Assembly (NCBI GenBank): GCA_964565925.1
Contig: CAZMGV010000001.1
Span: 62,001-126,000 of the forward strand
Direction: 5' to 3'
From: CAZMGV01 sp964565925
GTDB lineage: Bacteria > JAGRBM01 > JAHCIT01
Length of the DNA stretch: 64,000 bases
In this document: one piece after another, positions 24,382-33,738 of the stretch
Position numbering within the stretch: position 1 is the first letter of the stretch
How the letters are laid out: every line of letters starts with the position of its first letter
Notes under the pieces: generated by a model
The model's input: the letters and a program-made list of their open reading frames with translations, nothing else
What the model was told of the DNA's origin: nothing
The model's database searches: none
Translations under genes and position numbers: made by a program

Positions 24382-25722
24382 TTACTTACTCAGCAACCAT
24401 TTATATTTAATCGGGTATGGGGGTCGCTTCGCGGAATTGATTGAAGAATACATCCACGTTGCAGCCGCGTAGTCATACGAAAGAGTAAACCACACAAAGG
24501 ATGGATATTTGGATATTACGTCCTTAAACAGCTTCATCCTGCATCTGAAAAAGCGATCTTGTATCTTCACATCACTGGACTGAAACCCTTCTCCACCGAC
24601 CACCATTTCTATTCCCAGAGCCGCAAGTGGGTCTTTCGATATATCGTCGACCGCCTTTTCGTATGCAGCAATATCTCCCTCATCCCATTTCCGTTCCCAG
24701 TCAAGATACGTCGTATTGTCTTCCGGATTCAACGATTTCACATTGCTATAAAACCGCTTCCAGAGTTTTCTCGTCGATAGTGCAGTTTGAAAAGGCAGTT
24801 CATCCGGGACGAGGGCAGACGCAGCTTCTATATACTTCCAGTGCCTCCCATTCTCCAGGTCATCTACGCCGGTACCGCCCATTCCATTTTCGCCAAAATC
24901 CACTATGGCAAGATCCGCCGTCAGCCATGCCGCATCTTTCAGTTTTCCCTTTTGCTTCGCCTTCGAAATCAGCGCTTTATAAGATTCCACAATATTCATT
25001 GTCTTGTTGGGACGTCCGGTTACATCGTGGAGTTTTTTTATGACTCTATCCTTAAGATATTCGATATAGCCGATTCCACGCGATTGGTACGCTTTATCTA
25101 TATTATTTTTTTCGAATACATAATCTCTGTTTATCAGATCCGCTTTTCGTTCAGGCCATACAGTCAAGACAATTCTGAATTTCCTCATCGCATCTCGCGG
25201 AGCACTTTTCCAGTCGTCATATACCACTTCTGGATAATAACCTGCTTTTACAATCAGCCAGTAGTTTCCGATAGTATCAAATCCGCTATAGACTAATGAA
25301 CATTTATTTACTGTCTTACATTCGATTGATCCGTTCACGTCAGTATAAAAGGATCCAGCTTTCCCCTGAAAATAGTGAAGGTAGTCTATATTATTAGTGT
25401 AGAGTTCCCAGTAATCAATATATTTAATGACATAATCCCGGATGGCTCGCGCAATAGATTCGCTCGAAAGATCGAGCTTCAGCTCTTCCCCAATTCTTTC
25501 CAATTCAAGTCCTGAATTACCTACCTGGACCGTATTCGATAGCGGTATTAGCATCGCGTCAGGGATTGGATTACCTTTGATGTCTACAACGGACCATAGC
25601 GATCCCTCGCTTTGATTCACCACCGGTAAAAGCATTTCTGGCCTGGCGGGTATGGGTTTTAAGAGGACGACCGAAGCAGATAACAGCATAATACAGAGTA
25701 CATTATCTGTATATTTGTACAT
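24382..25722 (-). CDS. AT-rich exported protein of unknown function
   Basis: A 446-residue protein I do not recognise. It begins with a signal peptide (VLCIMLLSASVVLLKP, then IPARPEM). The rest is soluble, rich in Tyr, Lys, Trp and Asp, with WELYTNNIDYLHYF, a short cysteine pair (ECKTVNKC) and several WxxxW-like aromatic clusters; no known motif is seen. Codon use and base composition are clearly AT-rich against every neighbour, a sign of horizontal acquisition. It starts three bases after a broken RHS/YD-repeat tail on the same strand, the position of a cargo or immunity gene in RHS loci. Immunity to a lost toxin, in the periplasm, is one reading, not shown. Confidence 0.65.
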   Translation of the reverse strand: MYKYTDNVLCIMLLSASVVLLKPIPARPEMLLPVVNQSEGSLWSVVDIKGNPIPDAMLIPLSNTVQVGNSGLELERIGEELKLDLSSESIARAIRDYVIKYIDYWELYTNNIDYLHYFQGKAGSFYTDVNGSIECKTVNKCSLVYSGFDTIGNYWLIVKAGYYPEVVYDDWKSAPRDAMRKFRIVLTVWPERKADLINRDYVFEKNNIDKAYQSRGIGYIEYLKDRVIKKLHDVTGRPNKTMNIVESYKALISKAKQKGKLKDAAWLTADLAIVDFGENGMGGTGVDDLENGRHWKYIEAASALVPDELPFQTALSTRKLWKRFYSNVKSLNPEDNTTYLDWERKWDEGDIAAYEKAVDDISKDPLAALGIEMVVGGEGFQSSDVKIQDRFFRCRMKLFKDVISKYPSFVWFTLSYDYAAATWMYSSINSAKRPPYPIKYKWLLSK

Positions 25723-25725
25723 AGT

Positions 25726-25980
25726 TCACATAGCCTTCTGCGCTATGATGGCATCGATAGCGGCCCCGTCGTCAATCGTCCGGGAAACTGAGCCGTTACG
25801 TGTCTCCAGCCCGCAGCTGCCGTCCCACGCGTAGGTCTTGGCGGCTCTCGAGCCCACCAACGCGATTCGCTTGCCCGTGTAGTCGTAGGTGTACCTGGTC
25901 GTCACCGGACAATTCTGCCCCGTTTCCGTCTGCGAGACCACTTGGGTCCAGCGCGTCGCCGGGCTCGTACGTGTAGCCTT
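25726..25980 (-). pseudogene. RHS/YD-repeat protein remnant
   Basis: The frame contains TTRYTYDYTGKRIALVGS followed by KTYAWDG, the tyrosine-aspartate repeat signature of RHS and YD proteins. Upstream, GYTYEP in one frame continues as ATRWTQVVSQTETG in another, so there is a one-base frameshift near 25965, and the repeat begins only about 14 bases from the aspC stop. RHS proteins usually exceed 1000 residues; here only about 80 remain, ending IIAQKAM just before the AT-rich exported protein gene. Most of the gene was deleted, leaving its 3' end. Confidence 0.7.
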
Positions 25981-25993
25981 AAAAGGTCAGCTC

Positions 25994-27199
25994 TTACTTC
26001 AGCGCTTTTGCCGCCGCCTCAATACGGTCCAGACCCTTCGTGATCTGTTCCATCGAGGTCGCGTACGACAGCCGCATGTACCCTTCGGCGCCGAACGGCC
26101 CGCCCGGCACCACGGCCACCTTGTGCTCCTCGATCAGGTAACCGGCGAGATCAATGGAGTTCCCAATGACCTTGCCCGAGCCCGTCTTCTTACCGATCAT
26201 TCCCTTCACGTTCGGGAACGCATAGAACGCCCCCTTCGGCGTGAAGCACGACACGCCCGGAATGGAGTTCAGCCGCTCGACGATGTATTTGCGCCGCTTG
26301 TCGAACTCGCCCACCCACGCCGTCAGGAACGCGTGGTCGCCGTTCAGGCCGGCCACCGAGGCCGCCTGCGCGATCGAGGTCGGGTTGGAGGTCGACTGCC
26401 CCTGGATCGTGTCCATGGCGGCGGTCAGCGCCTTGGGCGCGGCCGTGAAGCCGATCCGCCAGCCGGTCATCGAGTAGGCCTTGCTCATGCCGTTGCAGAT
26501 GATCGTGCGTTCTTTCCATTCCGGCGAAATCGTCGCGATGGAGAAGAACTTCATCCCGTCATAGATGAGCTTCTCGTAGATATCGTCGGAGACGACCCAG
26601 ATCTCGGGGTGCTTGTCGAGCACCGCCGCCAGCGCCCGGATCTGCGCCTCCGTGTACATGCCGCCGGTCGGGTTGGACGGCGAGTTCAGCACGAAGATCT
26701 TGGTCTTCGGCGTGATCGCCTTTTCCAGTTCCTGCGGGGTCATGCAGAAGCCGTTCGCCTCCTGCGTGTCGACGCAGACTGGCGTGCCGCCGCAGAAGGC
26801 GACCATCTCGGGGTAGCTCACCCAGTAGGGCGCCGGGATAATGACCTCGTCGCCCTCCTCGATCAGCGCCATGAAGATGTTGAACAGCGAATGTTTGCCG
26901 CCCACGGAGACGAGCACCTCGCCCGGCGTGTAGTCCAGGTGGTAGTCGCGCTTGAACTTGGCGCAGATCGCCTCCTTCAGCTCCTTGGTACCGCCCACGG
27001 GCGTGTATTTGGTCTGCCCCTTGTCGAGGGCGGTTTTGGCCGCCTGCTTGATGTGGTCCGGCGTGTCAAAATCGGGCTCACCGGCTCCGAAGCCAACCAC
27101 GTCGATTCCCTTGGCCTTCAGCTCGTTCGCCTTCGCCGTGATGGCGAGGGTGGCCGAGGGCTGGATGCGGGAGTTACGGGTTGCGAGCTTCAGTTTCAT
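25994..27199 (-). CDS. aspC: Class I aspartate aminotransferase
   Basis: PLP-dependent transaminase of 401 residues that exchanges amino groups between aspartate and 2-oxoglutarate. The Ibeta/Igamma subgroup is indicated by the N-terminus MKLKLATRNSRIQPSAT and GFGAGEPDFDTPDHIK. Key places are NSPSNPTGGMY, SDDIYEKLIYDG and the PLP lysine Lys240 in NGMSKAYSMTGWRIGF; the C-terminal MRLSYATS has the carboxylate-binding Arg. AGGAG lies 6 bases before the ATG. Some members also act on prephenate. It lies downstream of the opp genes after 111 bases. Confidence 0.92.
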   Translation of the reverse strand: MKLKLATRNSRIQPSATLAITAKANELKAKGIDVVGFGAGEPDFDTPDHIKQAAKTALDKGQTKYTPVGGTKELKEAICAKFKRDYHLDYTPGEVLVSVGGKHSLFNIFMALIEEGDEVIIPAPYWVSYPEMVAFCGGTPVCVDTQEANGFCMTPQELEKAITPKTKIFVLNSPSNPTGGMYTEAQIRALAAVLDKHPEIWVVSDDIYEKLIYDGMKFFSIATISPEWKERTIICNGMSKAYSMTGWRIGFTAAPKALTAAMDTIQGQSTSNPTSIAQAASVAGLNGDHAFLTAWVGEFDKRRKYIVERLNSIPGVSCFTPKGAFYAFPNVKGMIGKKTGSGKVIGNSIDLAGYLIEEHKVAVVPGGPFGAEGYMRLSYATSMEQITKGLDRIEAAAKALK

Positions 27200-27310
27200 G
27201 GTGGCTCCTGTGGGTTTGGCGGGGTCCGGTTACCGGTCCCCGGGGAGCCCTTCCCTAGCCGTTACGACGCATGGCGACAAGAAGCACCCGGCCGCCGTAG
27301 AGGACCGTTT

Positions 27311-28123
27311 TTAGCGACGTTCGTGCCGTTCGTAGTGGAGGCGGAACTCCTCCGAAAGCGAGTTCATGGCCCAGACGGTGAGCGCTACGGCGGCGGCCGG
27401 GAAGAAAAAGAGATGCGGGAACCCGCGAATCGCACGCCAGCCAGCCGAAGCCAGCGTGCCCCAGCTCGTCCCCCACGGGTTGAACGGGTCGTTGATCCCG
27501 AGGCCGATGAACGACAGGGCGCTTTCCGTCAGCATGCTCGAGGCGACCAGCAGCGCAAACACGACAATGACGGTGGACCTTAAGTTAGGCAGCAGGTGCC
27601 GGAGGACCAGTCTCGCACCTGACGTGCCGGTCACTTTCGCCGATTCCCAGAACAGCTCCTGCGTGAGCTTGCGGGTCTCGCCATAGAAAAGCCGTGCGAC
27701 CTTGGGCCAGCTCACTAGACCGATCGCCACACCTATTCCCGAAACAGAATTGCCCATCACCTGCGCCAGCAGGATGACGATCAGGATATCGGGCACGGAG
27801 ATGAACAGGTCCACGCCGCGCAGGATCCATTCGCCGGTTCTCTGCCCGGAGAGCGCCGCCCCGATCCCGATACACAGTCCGATGAACAGCGTGAGCGCCG
27901 CCCCCGTGAGTCCCACGACAATCGACACCCGGGCTCCGTAGAGCACCCGGCTGAACAGGTCGCGCCCCAGTTCGTCCGTGCCCATGAGGTGCCCGGCGGC
28001 GGGAGCCATCAACGTCTGTGTTTCATAAAGCCCGGACGGCGCATGCGGCGCGATCCACGGGGCGAGCAGCCCCGCGCCCAGAATAAGAGCCACGACCGCG
28101 AGCCGGGTCTTGAGGGCGCTCAT
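27311..28123 (-). CDS. ABC importer permease, DppC/OppC type
   Basis: Inner-membrane permease of 270 residues for a peptide/nickel/opine-class importer. It has the N-terminal helix with LLAPWIAPHAP, the LMGTDELGRDLFSRVLYGAR block that marks OppC/DppC proteins, and the EAA loop contacting the ATPase near SARLVLRHLLPNL, then SFIGLG. Its ATG overlaps the stop of the partner permease by four bases (ATGA). No ATPase gene follows; the next gene is aspC. Confidence 0.9.
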   Translation of the reverse strand: MSALKTRLAVVALILGAGLLAPWIAPHAPSGLYETQTLMAPAAGHLMGTDELGRDLFSRVLYGARVSIVVGLTGAALTLFIGLCIGIGAALSGQRTGEWILRGVDLFISVPDILIVILLAQVMGNSVSGIGVAIGLVSWPKVARLFYGETRKLTQELFWESAKVTGTSGARLVLRHLLPNLRSTVIVVFALLVASSMLTESALSFIGLGINDPFNPWGTSWGTLASAGWRAIRGFPHLFFFPAAAVALTVWAMNSLSEEFRLHYERHERR

Positions 28124-29079
28124 ATGCCGCCCTCCCCGCCCGCAGCGCCTGCCGTGGACGACGGGCGTGGGTCGATCCAGTGGGCGACGATATCGCTCAG
28201 CGAATTGGCCGCAATAAGCATCGCCGCAAAGAATACGCTCGCCCCCAGCACCGTCGTGTAGTCCCGGTCGAGCACCGAGCTGACGAACTGCCAGCCCATG
28301 CCGGGCACGGCGAAGATTTTCTCAACCACAAAGCTGCCGGTGAGCAGCGTCGCAAAGACCGGCCCGAGATAGGCAAGCACGCCGTGCAGGGCGTTCGGCA
28401 GCGCATGAACGAACACCACCCGGACGGGCGAGAGCCCCTTCGCCTCGCCGGTGCGGACGTAGTGGCTGTTCAGCACTCCGATCATGGCGTTGCGGACGAG
28501 GATCGTCAGATTGCCGGCCACCGGCAGCGCCAGCGTGAGCGCGGGCAGAATAACCTGCGACGGATGGCCCCACTGGGCCGGAGGCAGCAGTTTCAGCCTG
28601 AACGAAAACAGGTAGACGAGAAGCCCGCCGAGCAGGAACTTCGGCGCCGACACCAGCAGCGACGCCGCCGCGAGCCCGATCCGGTCCCAGAACCTGAGTT
28701 CCACCGACCGCGACGCGGCCGCACCGGTCACACCGGCCACCAGCGCCAGCGCCAGCCCGAACGTGAAGGCGATGAGCCCCAGTTCGAACGAGACCGGCGC
28801 GGCCTCAAGGATAATATCGCGGACCTCGCGGTCCCGGTATTTAAGCGACACCCCGAAGTCGAACTTGAGCGTGCCGCCCGCAAAGGCCCACCACTGCTCG
28901 TAGACCGGACCGGACAGGTGATAGCGGGCCTCGAGGTTTTTGAGCACCGCCTCGGGGAGCTTCTTTTCGCCTTCAAACGGATTTCCTGGCACCGCCCGGA
29001 GCAGGAAGAAGCAGACCGTCGCCACGGCGAGCAGCTGCACCGGCAGAAACAGCAGACGTCTGAGGAGCGTCTGGCGCAT
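28120..29079 (-). CDS. ABC importer permease, DppB/OppB type
   Basis: Inner-membrane permease of 319 residues, partner of the DppC-type protein. It opens RRLLFLPVQLLAVATVCFF with AVPGNPF, as this family does, and the EAA loop is VRTGEAKGLSPVRVVFVHAL. Its end is SLSDIVAHWIDPR. The ATG at 29079 shares its A with the TGA of the binding-protein gene; the frame is open far upstream but that part lies within the binding-protein gene. Confidence 0.9.
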   Translation of the reverse strand: MRQTLLRRLLFLPVQLLAVATVCFFLLRAVPGNPFEGEKKLPEAVLKNLEARYHLSGPVYEQWWAFAGGTLKFDFGVSLKYRDREVRDIILEAAPVSFELGLIAFTFGLALALVAGVTGAAASRSVELRFWDRIGLAAASLLVSAPKFLLGGLLVYLFSFRLKLLPPAQWGHPSQVILPALTLALPVAGNLTILVRNAMIGVLNSHYVRTGEAKGLSPVRVVFVHALPNALHGVLAYLGPVFATLLTGSFVVEKIFAVPGMGWQFVSSVLDRDYTTVLGASVFFAAMLIAANSLSDIVAHWIDPRPSSTAGAAGGEGGI

Positions 29080-30689
29080 CAGCGTTTCTCCGGGGAAAAG
29101 CTGACCGGAGCCAGCCTTAAGCGCGCGAAACCGTCGAACCTGAACCCTTTGACGCCGGGCGCGTAGACCGTGTTCTCGGCCGTGAAAAAGAGCGGAATGA
29201 TGGCGGCCGTATCGACCAGCAGCATCTTCTGCAGCCGGTTGTATTCCTCCAGCCGTGACACCGGGTCCGGGTTGGTGGACGCCTTCGAGACCAGCGCGTC
29301 GTAGTCCGGGCTCGACCAGCGGGTGAAATTGTTCCCCGACGCCGCCGTGAACAGGTTCATGAAGTTGTCCGGGTCCGGATAGTCCGCCCCCCAGCCCATC
29401 CGGTACATCTGCGGCGGGTCTTCCTTGAGCTCGTTCAGATACACCTTCCACTCGACCGTCCGCAGCTCCACGTCGATATTGAGTTCGCGCTTGAGCAGCG
29501 ACTGGACGATCTGCGCCACCAGCAGATGGATATCCGCCTGGTTGAAGTGGATCTCGATCTTCGGGAACCCCTTGCCGCCCGGGTATCCGGCCTCGGCGAG
29601 CAGTGCCCGCGCCCGGTCAGGGTCGAACCGGAGGCCCGCGTCCGGGTTATGTCCGAACAGTCCCGGCGGGACCCAGCTCGTGGCGCCCTGCTCCCCGGAC
29701 AGCAGCACCTTGTCGAACGCGCGGCGGTCCAGCGCGTAACCGATAGCCTGCCGGACCCGCACATCGTTCACGGGCGCCTTGGTGGTGTTGAAGCCGTAGT
29801 AGTAACCGCGCAGCTGCTCGACCCGGCGGTAGTTGGGGTGTTTCGACATCTCTTTCACGTCGATGCCGGCCAGCGAGTAGTTGTCGATGATATCGAGCAT
29901 CCCCCGGTCGAACAGCGCCAGCCCCGCGGTGGGGTCGTTCACCATGATCATCCGGACCCGCTTGGTGGCGACTTCGCCCTTAAAGAAGTGCGGGTTCGCC
30001 TCGAGGATAATGTACGAATCGTGCTTCCACTCCTTCAGGAGATACGCCCCGCTGGAGATAAACTTTCCGGCCTCGGTCCAGGGCGTACCGCTTTCCACAA
30101 GGTCGCGGCGCACCGGATAGGTGATCTCGAAGGCGCAGATCGACAGGAAGTAGGCGATGGGATTTTTGAGGCGCACCTCGAACGTCACGTCGTCCAGCGC
30201 TTTCACCCCGAGCCTGTCCGGGTCTTTAAGCGTCCGCTGGTTGATCTCCCGGGCGTTCTCGACGTCATAGAGCAGATAGGCGTAGTCGGACGCCGTGTCG
30301 GGATCGACCATCCGTTTCCAGGAGTATTCGAAATCCCTCGCCGTGAGCGGCCTGCCGTCGGACCAGACGAGCCCCGGCCGCAGGTGAAAGACGTACCGGT
30401 GTCCGTCGTCCAGAACTTCCCAGCTCTCGGCCAGACCGGGTGTGGGACGGTACTGCTCGTCGTATTCGACCAGCCCCGACAGCAGGTTGGCGATGACGTT
30501 GAACGACACGTGGTCGGTCGAGTGGGCCGGATCGAGCGACGGCGGCTCGGTACCGATATTGACGATCAGGGTGTTGGGGTCGCGCGGTGAACTGCAGGCG
30601 CTGCCCAGCGAGAGGCACAGGCCAAGGGCCAGTAGACTCAGCCACCGCCTGACGGCCACCCGCCTAGCGGACTTCAAATGAGTACGCAT
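29079..30689 (-). CDS. Peptide/solute-binding lipoprotein, SBP family 5 (OppA-like)
   Basis: Periplasmic binding lipoprotein of 536 residues that would deliver a peptide or other oligomer to the two permeases. The signal peptide LSLLALGLCLSLGSACSSPRD has a lipobox-like end. The mature protein shows NIGTEPPSLDPAHSTD, GLAESWEVLDDGHRYVFHLR and MVDPDTASDYAYLL, all SBP_bac_5 hallmarks; YGFNTTKAPVNDVRVRQAI and the late GADYPDPDNFMN are the OppA-like end. I chose the ATG at 30689, just before the signal peptide, so it overlaps the GH2 gene by 26 bases. Confidence 0.92.
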   Translation of the reverse strand: MRTHLKSARRVAVRRWLSLLALGLCLSLGSACSSPRDPNTLIVNIGTEPPSLDPAHSTDHVSFNVIANLLSGLVEYDEQYRPTPGLAESWEVLDDGHRYVFHLRPGLVWSDGRPLTARDFEYSWKRMVDPDTASDYAYLLYDVENAREINQRTLKDPDRLGVKALDDVTFEVRLKNPIAYFLSICAFEITYPVRRDLVESGTPWTEAGKFISSGAYLLKEWKHDSYIILEANPHFFKGEVATKRVRMIMVNDPTAGLALFDRGMLDIIDNYSLAGIDVKEMSKHPNYRRVEQLRGYYYGFNTTKAPVNDVRVRQAIGYALDRRAFDKVLLSGEQGATSWVPPGLFGHNPDAGLRFDPDRARALLAEAGYPGGKGFPKIEIHFNQADIHLLVAQIVQSLLKRELNIDVELRTVEWKVYLNELKEDPPQMYRMGWGADYPDPDNFMNLFTAASGNNFTRWSSPDYDALVSKASTNPDPVSRLEEYNRLQKMLLVDTAAIIPLFFTAENTVYAPGVKGFRFDGFARLRLAPVSFSPEKR

Positions 30690-32766
30690 GATCCAGCTGC
30701 CCGCTGCCATCTTCAAGCGTGAGAGCCAGCGTGTAGCGGCCTTTCTGCACCGGGACCGGGATGTCGAGCAGCCACTCCGTCTCCGAATCGGCCGGAAGTC
30801 CCAGCTCGCGGTCGAACTGGTCTTCCGCCTTTCCGCCCGGACCGGCAAGCACGGCCTTGAGTTTCCCCTTCACCGGCACCTGCGTGTCGTTCACCCAGTA
30901 GAGGGGGATCGTCTCTCCGCCGCCCGCCTTGTAGCGTTCCTCCGCGAGGGCGAAAAAATAGACCGGCCGGAAGGCGTCCGCGAGAGGCTGGTAACTCTTC
31001 TTCGGAACGCGGCGGTCGTCCACCACCGACCACTGGATACAGGGCTCCGAGTCCAGGAACATGAACTGGAGGATCCCGCCCGCCGGGTGGTATTTCCGCT
31101 TGCGGTAGCGGTCGATGTAGTAGCGGTGGACATACGCCTGCCAGTCGCAGCTCGCCTCGTAGAGCGCTTCGACCGAATCGTACGCCTCTTTGGGCACCCA
31201 GCCGCGCAGAAATTCGTTCTGCAGATGGTGGTTGCGCTCCAGCTTTTTCCAGTCGGTTTTTGCCAGGTCGTCGCCCATGAACGTCCGGGCGTGCTCCGGC
31301 GGCGGCAGCGACTGGGCGCCGAATTCCGTAATGAACCGGGCGTTCCTCGGGGCGAAGTCCAGCATGCGTTCCAGACGCCGCAGGTTCCGGCCGAAAAACG
31401 GATACCAGCCGAAATAAAGATGCACGTCCTCGCCGTCCGAGAGCAGGTTCATCTCGCCCGAGCTGCGGATCACCGGCCGCGTGGGGTCCAGTTCCCGCAC
31501 GGCGCGTTTGCTGGAGCTGCCGGTGATCTCGCGGTTACGCGAAAAAACGAGCAGCGAGAAAACCGTCCGGGCCAGCTCCCTCCAGCGGGTCTCCTTGGTG
31601 TCGACGATATAGATCGGCTCATTGTGCATGCACCAGACGGCGACCGACGGGTGGGAACCGAGCAGGCGGCACATCTCCTCCGACTGGCGGACAATCTCCG
31701 GGCCGGCCTCCTTCACGTAGAGCCACTGGAGCGGCATGTCCTGCCACAGCAGCAGACCTGCCCGGTCGGCGGCCTCGTAGAGTTCGGGGTGGTCCACATG
31801 GGCGTGGACGCGCAGCATGTTGAAGTTGCACCCGAGCGCGAGCGCTATATCCTTTTCGGCCCGCGCGCGGTTCATGCGGCTGATCCGCACGTCGCCCGGC
31901 GGATAGTTGGAACCCCGGACAAAGAACCGCTTGCCGTTGAGGTATGCGATGTAGTTGTCGAACCGGAACGTCCGAAAACCGGTGGTGAACTCGGTGAGGT
32001 CCGACTGCGTGCCTTCGTAGTCGAGCGACACCCTCGCCCGGTAGCAACGGGGTTCCCCTAGCTCTCTGGTCCACCACGGGTGGATATTTTTCACCCGGAT
32101 CCGCCCGGTCGTGCCGATATTGCGCCCCGACGCCAGCGCCACCGTGTGACTGTGTTTGATCGGGTCACCGGTGAAGCCGTCGGGCTTGATGTCCAGGCTC
32201 AGGGTCGCCGCTCCCATGAGCAGCGAATCCAGCTCATAGACCAGTTCGATCTCCGCCTCGCCCTTCTCCACGTCGATCGAATGGGTGAGCAGCGTGCTGG
32301 AGACGATCCGGACGATCCCCGTCCGGTGAATCTCCACCGGCAGCCACAGGCCGCCCGGATTCTTGTCCGGGTCCAGGCAGTCCCAGTGCGAAAAGACACC
32401 GGTGATCATCCGCTTGGCGTTCTTGTCGGTCTCGACCGGGCAGTCGAGCTCGAGGCGCAGCTCGCCCTCGTCGATACCTTCGGGCAGCTCGAAGGCGTGC
32501 GGGGTGAAATAACCTTCGGCCTTGCCGAGCGGATTCCCGTCGAAAGAGGCTTTCAGGAAATAAAACGCCCCGCGTACGACCGCGAACCGGCGCTCCCCTT
32601 CGCGTCTGGGAGTCATTTTTACCGGACGGCGGTAGATGACGCTTCCCGTGTGCGCTTCGAGCCCCGGCACCGTCTGCCAGTGGCCCGGCACCGGCGCCGA
32701 CACCGACCTGCCCGCGGCCTCGAGGGTCCAGTCGCCGGAGAGATCCTGGATGGGGCCGCGCGGCAT
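30664..32766 (-). CDS. Glycoside hydrolase family 2-like enzyme
   Basis: A 700-residue glycosidase of the GH2 type (beta-galactosidase, beta-mannosidase or exo-glucosaminidase). Residues 5-170 form the sugar-binding jelly-roll (LSGDWTLE, FSHWDCLDPDKNPGGLWLPV), 175-280 the Ig-like sandwich, and about 280-600 the TIM barrel (GSNYPPGDVRISR, GLLLWQDMPLQW). The catalytic acid/base is Glu383 in WCMHNEP and the nucleophile Glu481 in FITEFGAQ. No signal peptide is seen, so it is probably cytoplasmic and would act on imported sugars or glycoconjugates. It sits between the esterase-like gene and the oligomer importer in one operon; the substrate is unknown. Confidence 0.88.
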   Translation of the reverse strand: MPRGPIQDLSGDWTLEAAGRSVSAPVPGHWQTVPGLEAHTGSVIYRRPVKMTPRREGERRFAVVRGAFYFLKASFDGNPLGKAEGYFTPHAFELPEGIDEGELRLELDCPVETDKNAKRMITGVFSHWDCLDPDKNPGGLWLPVEIHRTGIVRIVSSTLLTHSIDVEKGEAEIELVYELDSLLMGAATLSLDIKPDGFTGDPIKHSHTVALASGRNIGTTGRIRVKNIHPWWTRELGEPRCYRARVSLDYEGTQSDLTEFTTGFRTFRFDNYIAYLNGKRFFVRGSNYPPGDVRISRMNRARAEKDIALALGCNFNMLRVHAHVDHPELYEAADRAGLLLWQDMPLQWLYVKEAGPEIVRQSEEMCRLLGSHPSVAVWCMHNEPIYIVDTKETRWRELARTVFSLLVFSRNREITGSSSKRAVRELDPTRPVIRSSGEMNLLSDGEDVHLYFGWYPFFGRNLRRLERMLDFAPRNARFITEFGAQSLPPPEHARTFMGDDLAKTDWKKLERNHHLQNEFLRGWVPKEAYDSVEALYEASCDWQAYVHRYYIDRYRKRKYHPAGGILQFMFLDSEPCIQWSVVDDRRVPKKSYQPLADAFRPVYFFALAEERYKAGGGETIPLYWVNDTQVPVKGKLKAVLAGPGGKAEDQFDRELGLPADSETEWLLDIPVPVQKGRYTLALTLEDGSGQLDHAYSFEVR

Positions 32767-32771
32767 CTGGT

Positions 32772-33626
32772 TTAGTTGAACCTCTGGGCGACCCAGTTCG
32801 CGAGGTCGCCGATCACCTTGTCGCGGTCGATCTCGTTCACGATCTCGTGGCGCAGACCGTCGTAGGTAATGTGCTGCTTGAGCTTGCTGCCGGCCTTGTC
32901 GACGAATTCGCGCGACGCCTGCGGCGAGGTGAGCGGATCGGCGCCGCCGTGCTGGACGAGCAGCGGGATCGTGAGCTGGCCCGCCCGGGCGAGCGCGTCG
33001 GGGGCGGCCTTCTCCATCTCCTTGAACCAGCGCGGGGTGACCTCGTGGGCGATGATCGTGTCCTTCATCCAGGCCTCGATCATCAGCGGGTCATGGGTGA
33101 GCTGCTCCGGCTCCAGATCGTTGGGGAACTTGAAGCGCGGCCACCAGGTATTGAGCATCGATCCCACCACCTTTTTCCAGGCCGGGACCCCCTTGTTGAG
33201 CCTGAACAGGGGGCCCGACAGCGCGAGCCCCTTCAGCCGTTTCTGGTTGGCGAGCGCGAACCGGGCGGAAATCAGCCCGCCGTTCGAGTGGCCGAACAGG
33301 ACGACCGGCACGCCGGCCGCGTCCTTGTCCACCACGTCGGCGAAGAACCGCTCCATATCGCGCACGTAGTCGTCGTATTCGTCCACGTAGCACCGCTGGC
33401 CGGCCGAATGGCCGTGCCCCCGGGCGTCCAGCGCGAACACCGACAGGCCCTTCTTGTTGAACGCCTCGGCGACGTGGCGGTAGCGGCCCGAGTGTTCCGA
33501 CAGGCCGTGCTGGATCACAACCGCACCGGGCGCGCCCGACAGCAGCCATTTCCGGTAGAAGATGGGCGAATCCTTATAGCCCAGCGTGCGGTGGAGATCG
33601 TCGTAGGGGATATGGCCGGTGGTCAT
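32772..33626 (-). CDS. Alpha/beta hydrolase, monoacylglycerol-lipase-like
   Basis: A 284-residue serine hydrolase. The oxyanion region is VVIQHGLSEHSGRYRH, the nucleophile elbow VLFGHSNGGLIS, and the C-terminal half has the Asp in HGGADPLTSP and the His in YDGLRHEIVNE. These motifs and the length match the monoacylglycerol lipase/PldB-like group. The ATG at 33626 is the first one after the rpoD terminator; a longer frame upstream runs back through that hairpin and is rejected. Five bases separate it from the GH2 gene, so it heads that operon. Confidence 0.88.
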   Translation of the reverse strand: MTTGHIPYDDLHRTLGYKDSPIFYRKWLLSGAPGAVVIQHGLSEHSGRYRHVAEAFNKKGLSVFALDARGHGHSAGQRCYVDEYDDYVRDMERFFADVVDKDAAGVPVVLFGHSNGGLISARFALANQKRLKGLALSGPLFRLNKGVPAWKKVVGSMLNTWWPRFKFPNDLEPEQLTHDPLMIEAWMKDTIIAHEVTPRWFKEMEKAAPDALARAGQLTIPLLVQHGGADPLTSPQASREFVDKAGSKLKQHITYDGLRHEIVNEIDRDKVIGDLANWVAQRFN

Positions 33627-33689
33627 GATCCCTATTCGTAACCGTTTCCCGGGAATAGCGGCAAGGCCTCGGCGGGCATCGCAGCCCCA

Positions 33690-33720
33690 AACGAAAAGGG
33701 CCGGTTGCCCGGCCCCTTTC
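33690..33720 (-). terminator. Terminator after rpoD
   Basis: GGGCCGG (33698-33704) and CCGGCCC (33709-33715) with a 4-base loop; on the minus strand TTTTCGTTT follows. It ends rpoD and separates it from the esterase-glycosidase-importer operon. Confidence 0.88.
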
Positions 33721-33738
33721 GCGTGGGAAGAAGGTGGC

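Noticed and set aside
29080..29451. Upstream extension of the DppB-type permease frame
   Set aside because: It lies wholly inside the binding-protein gene in another frame; the family's N-terminal helix starts at the ATG at 29079.
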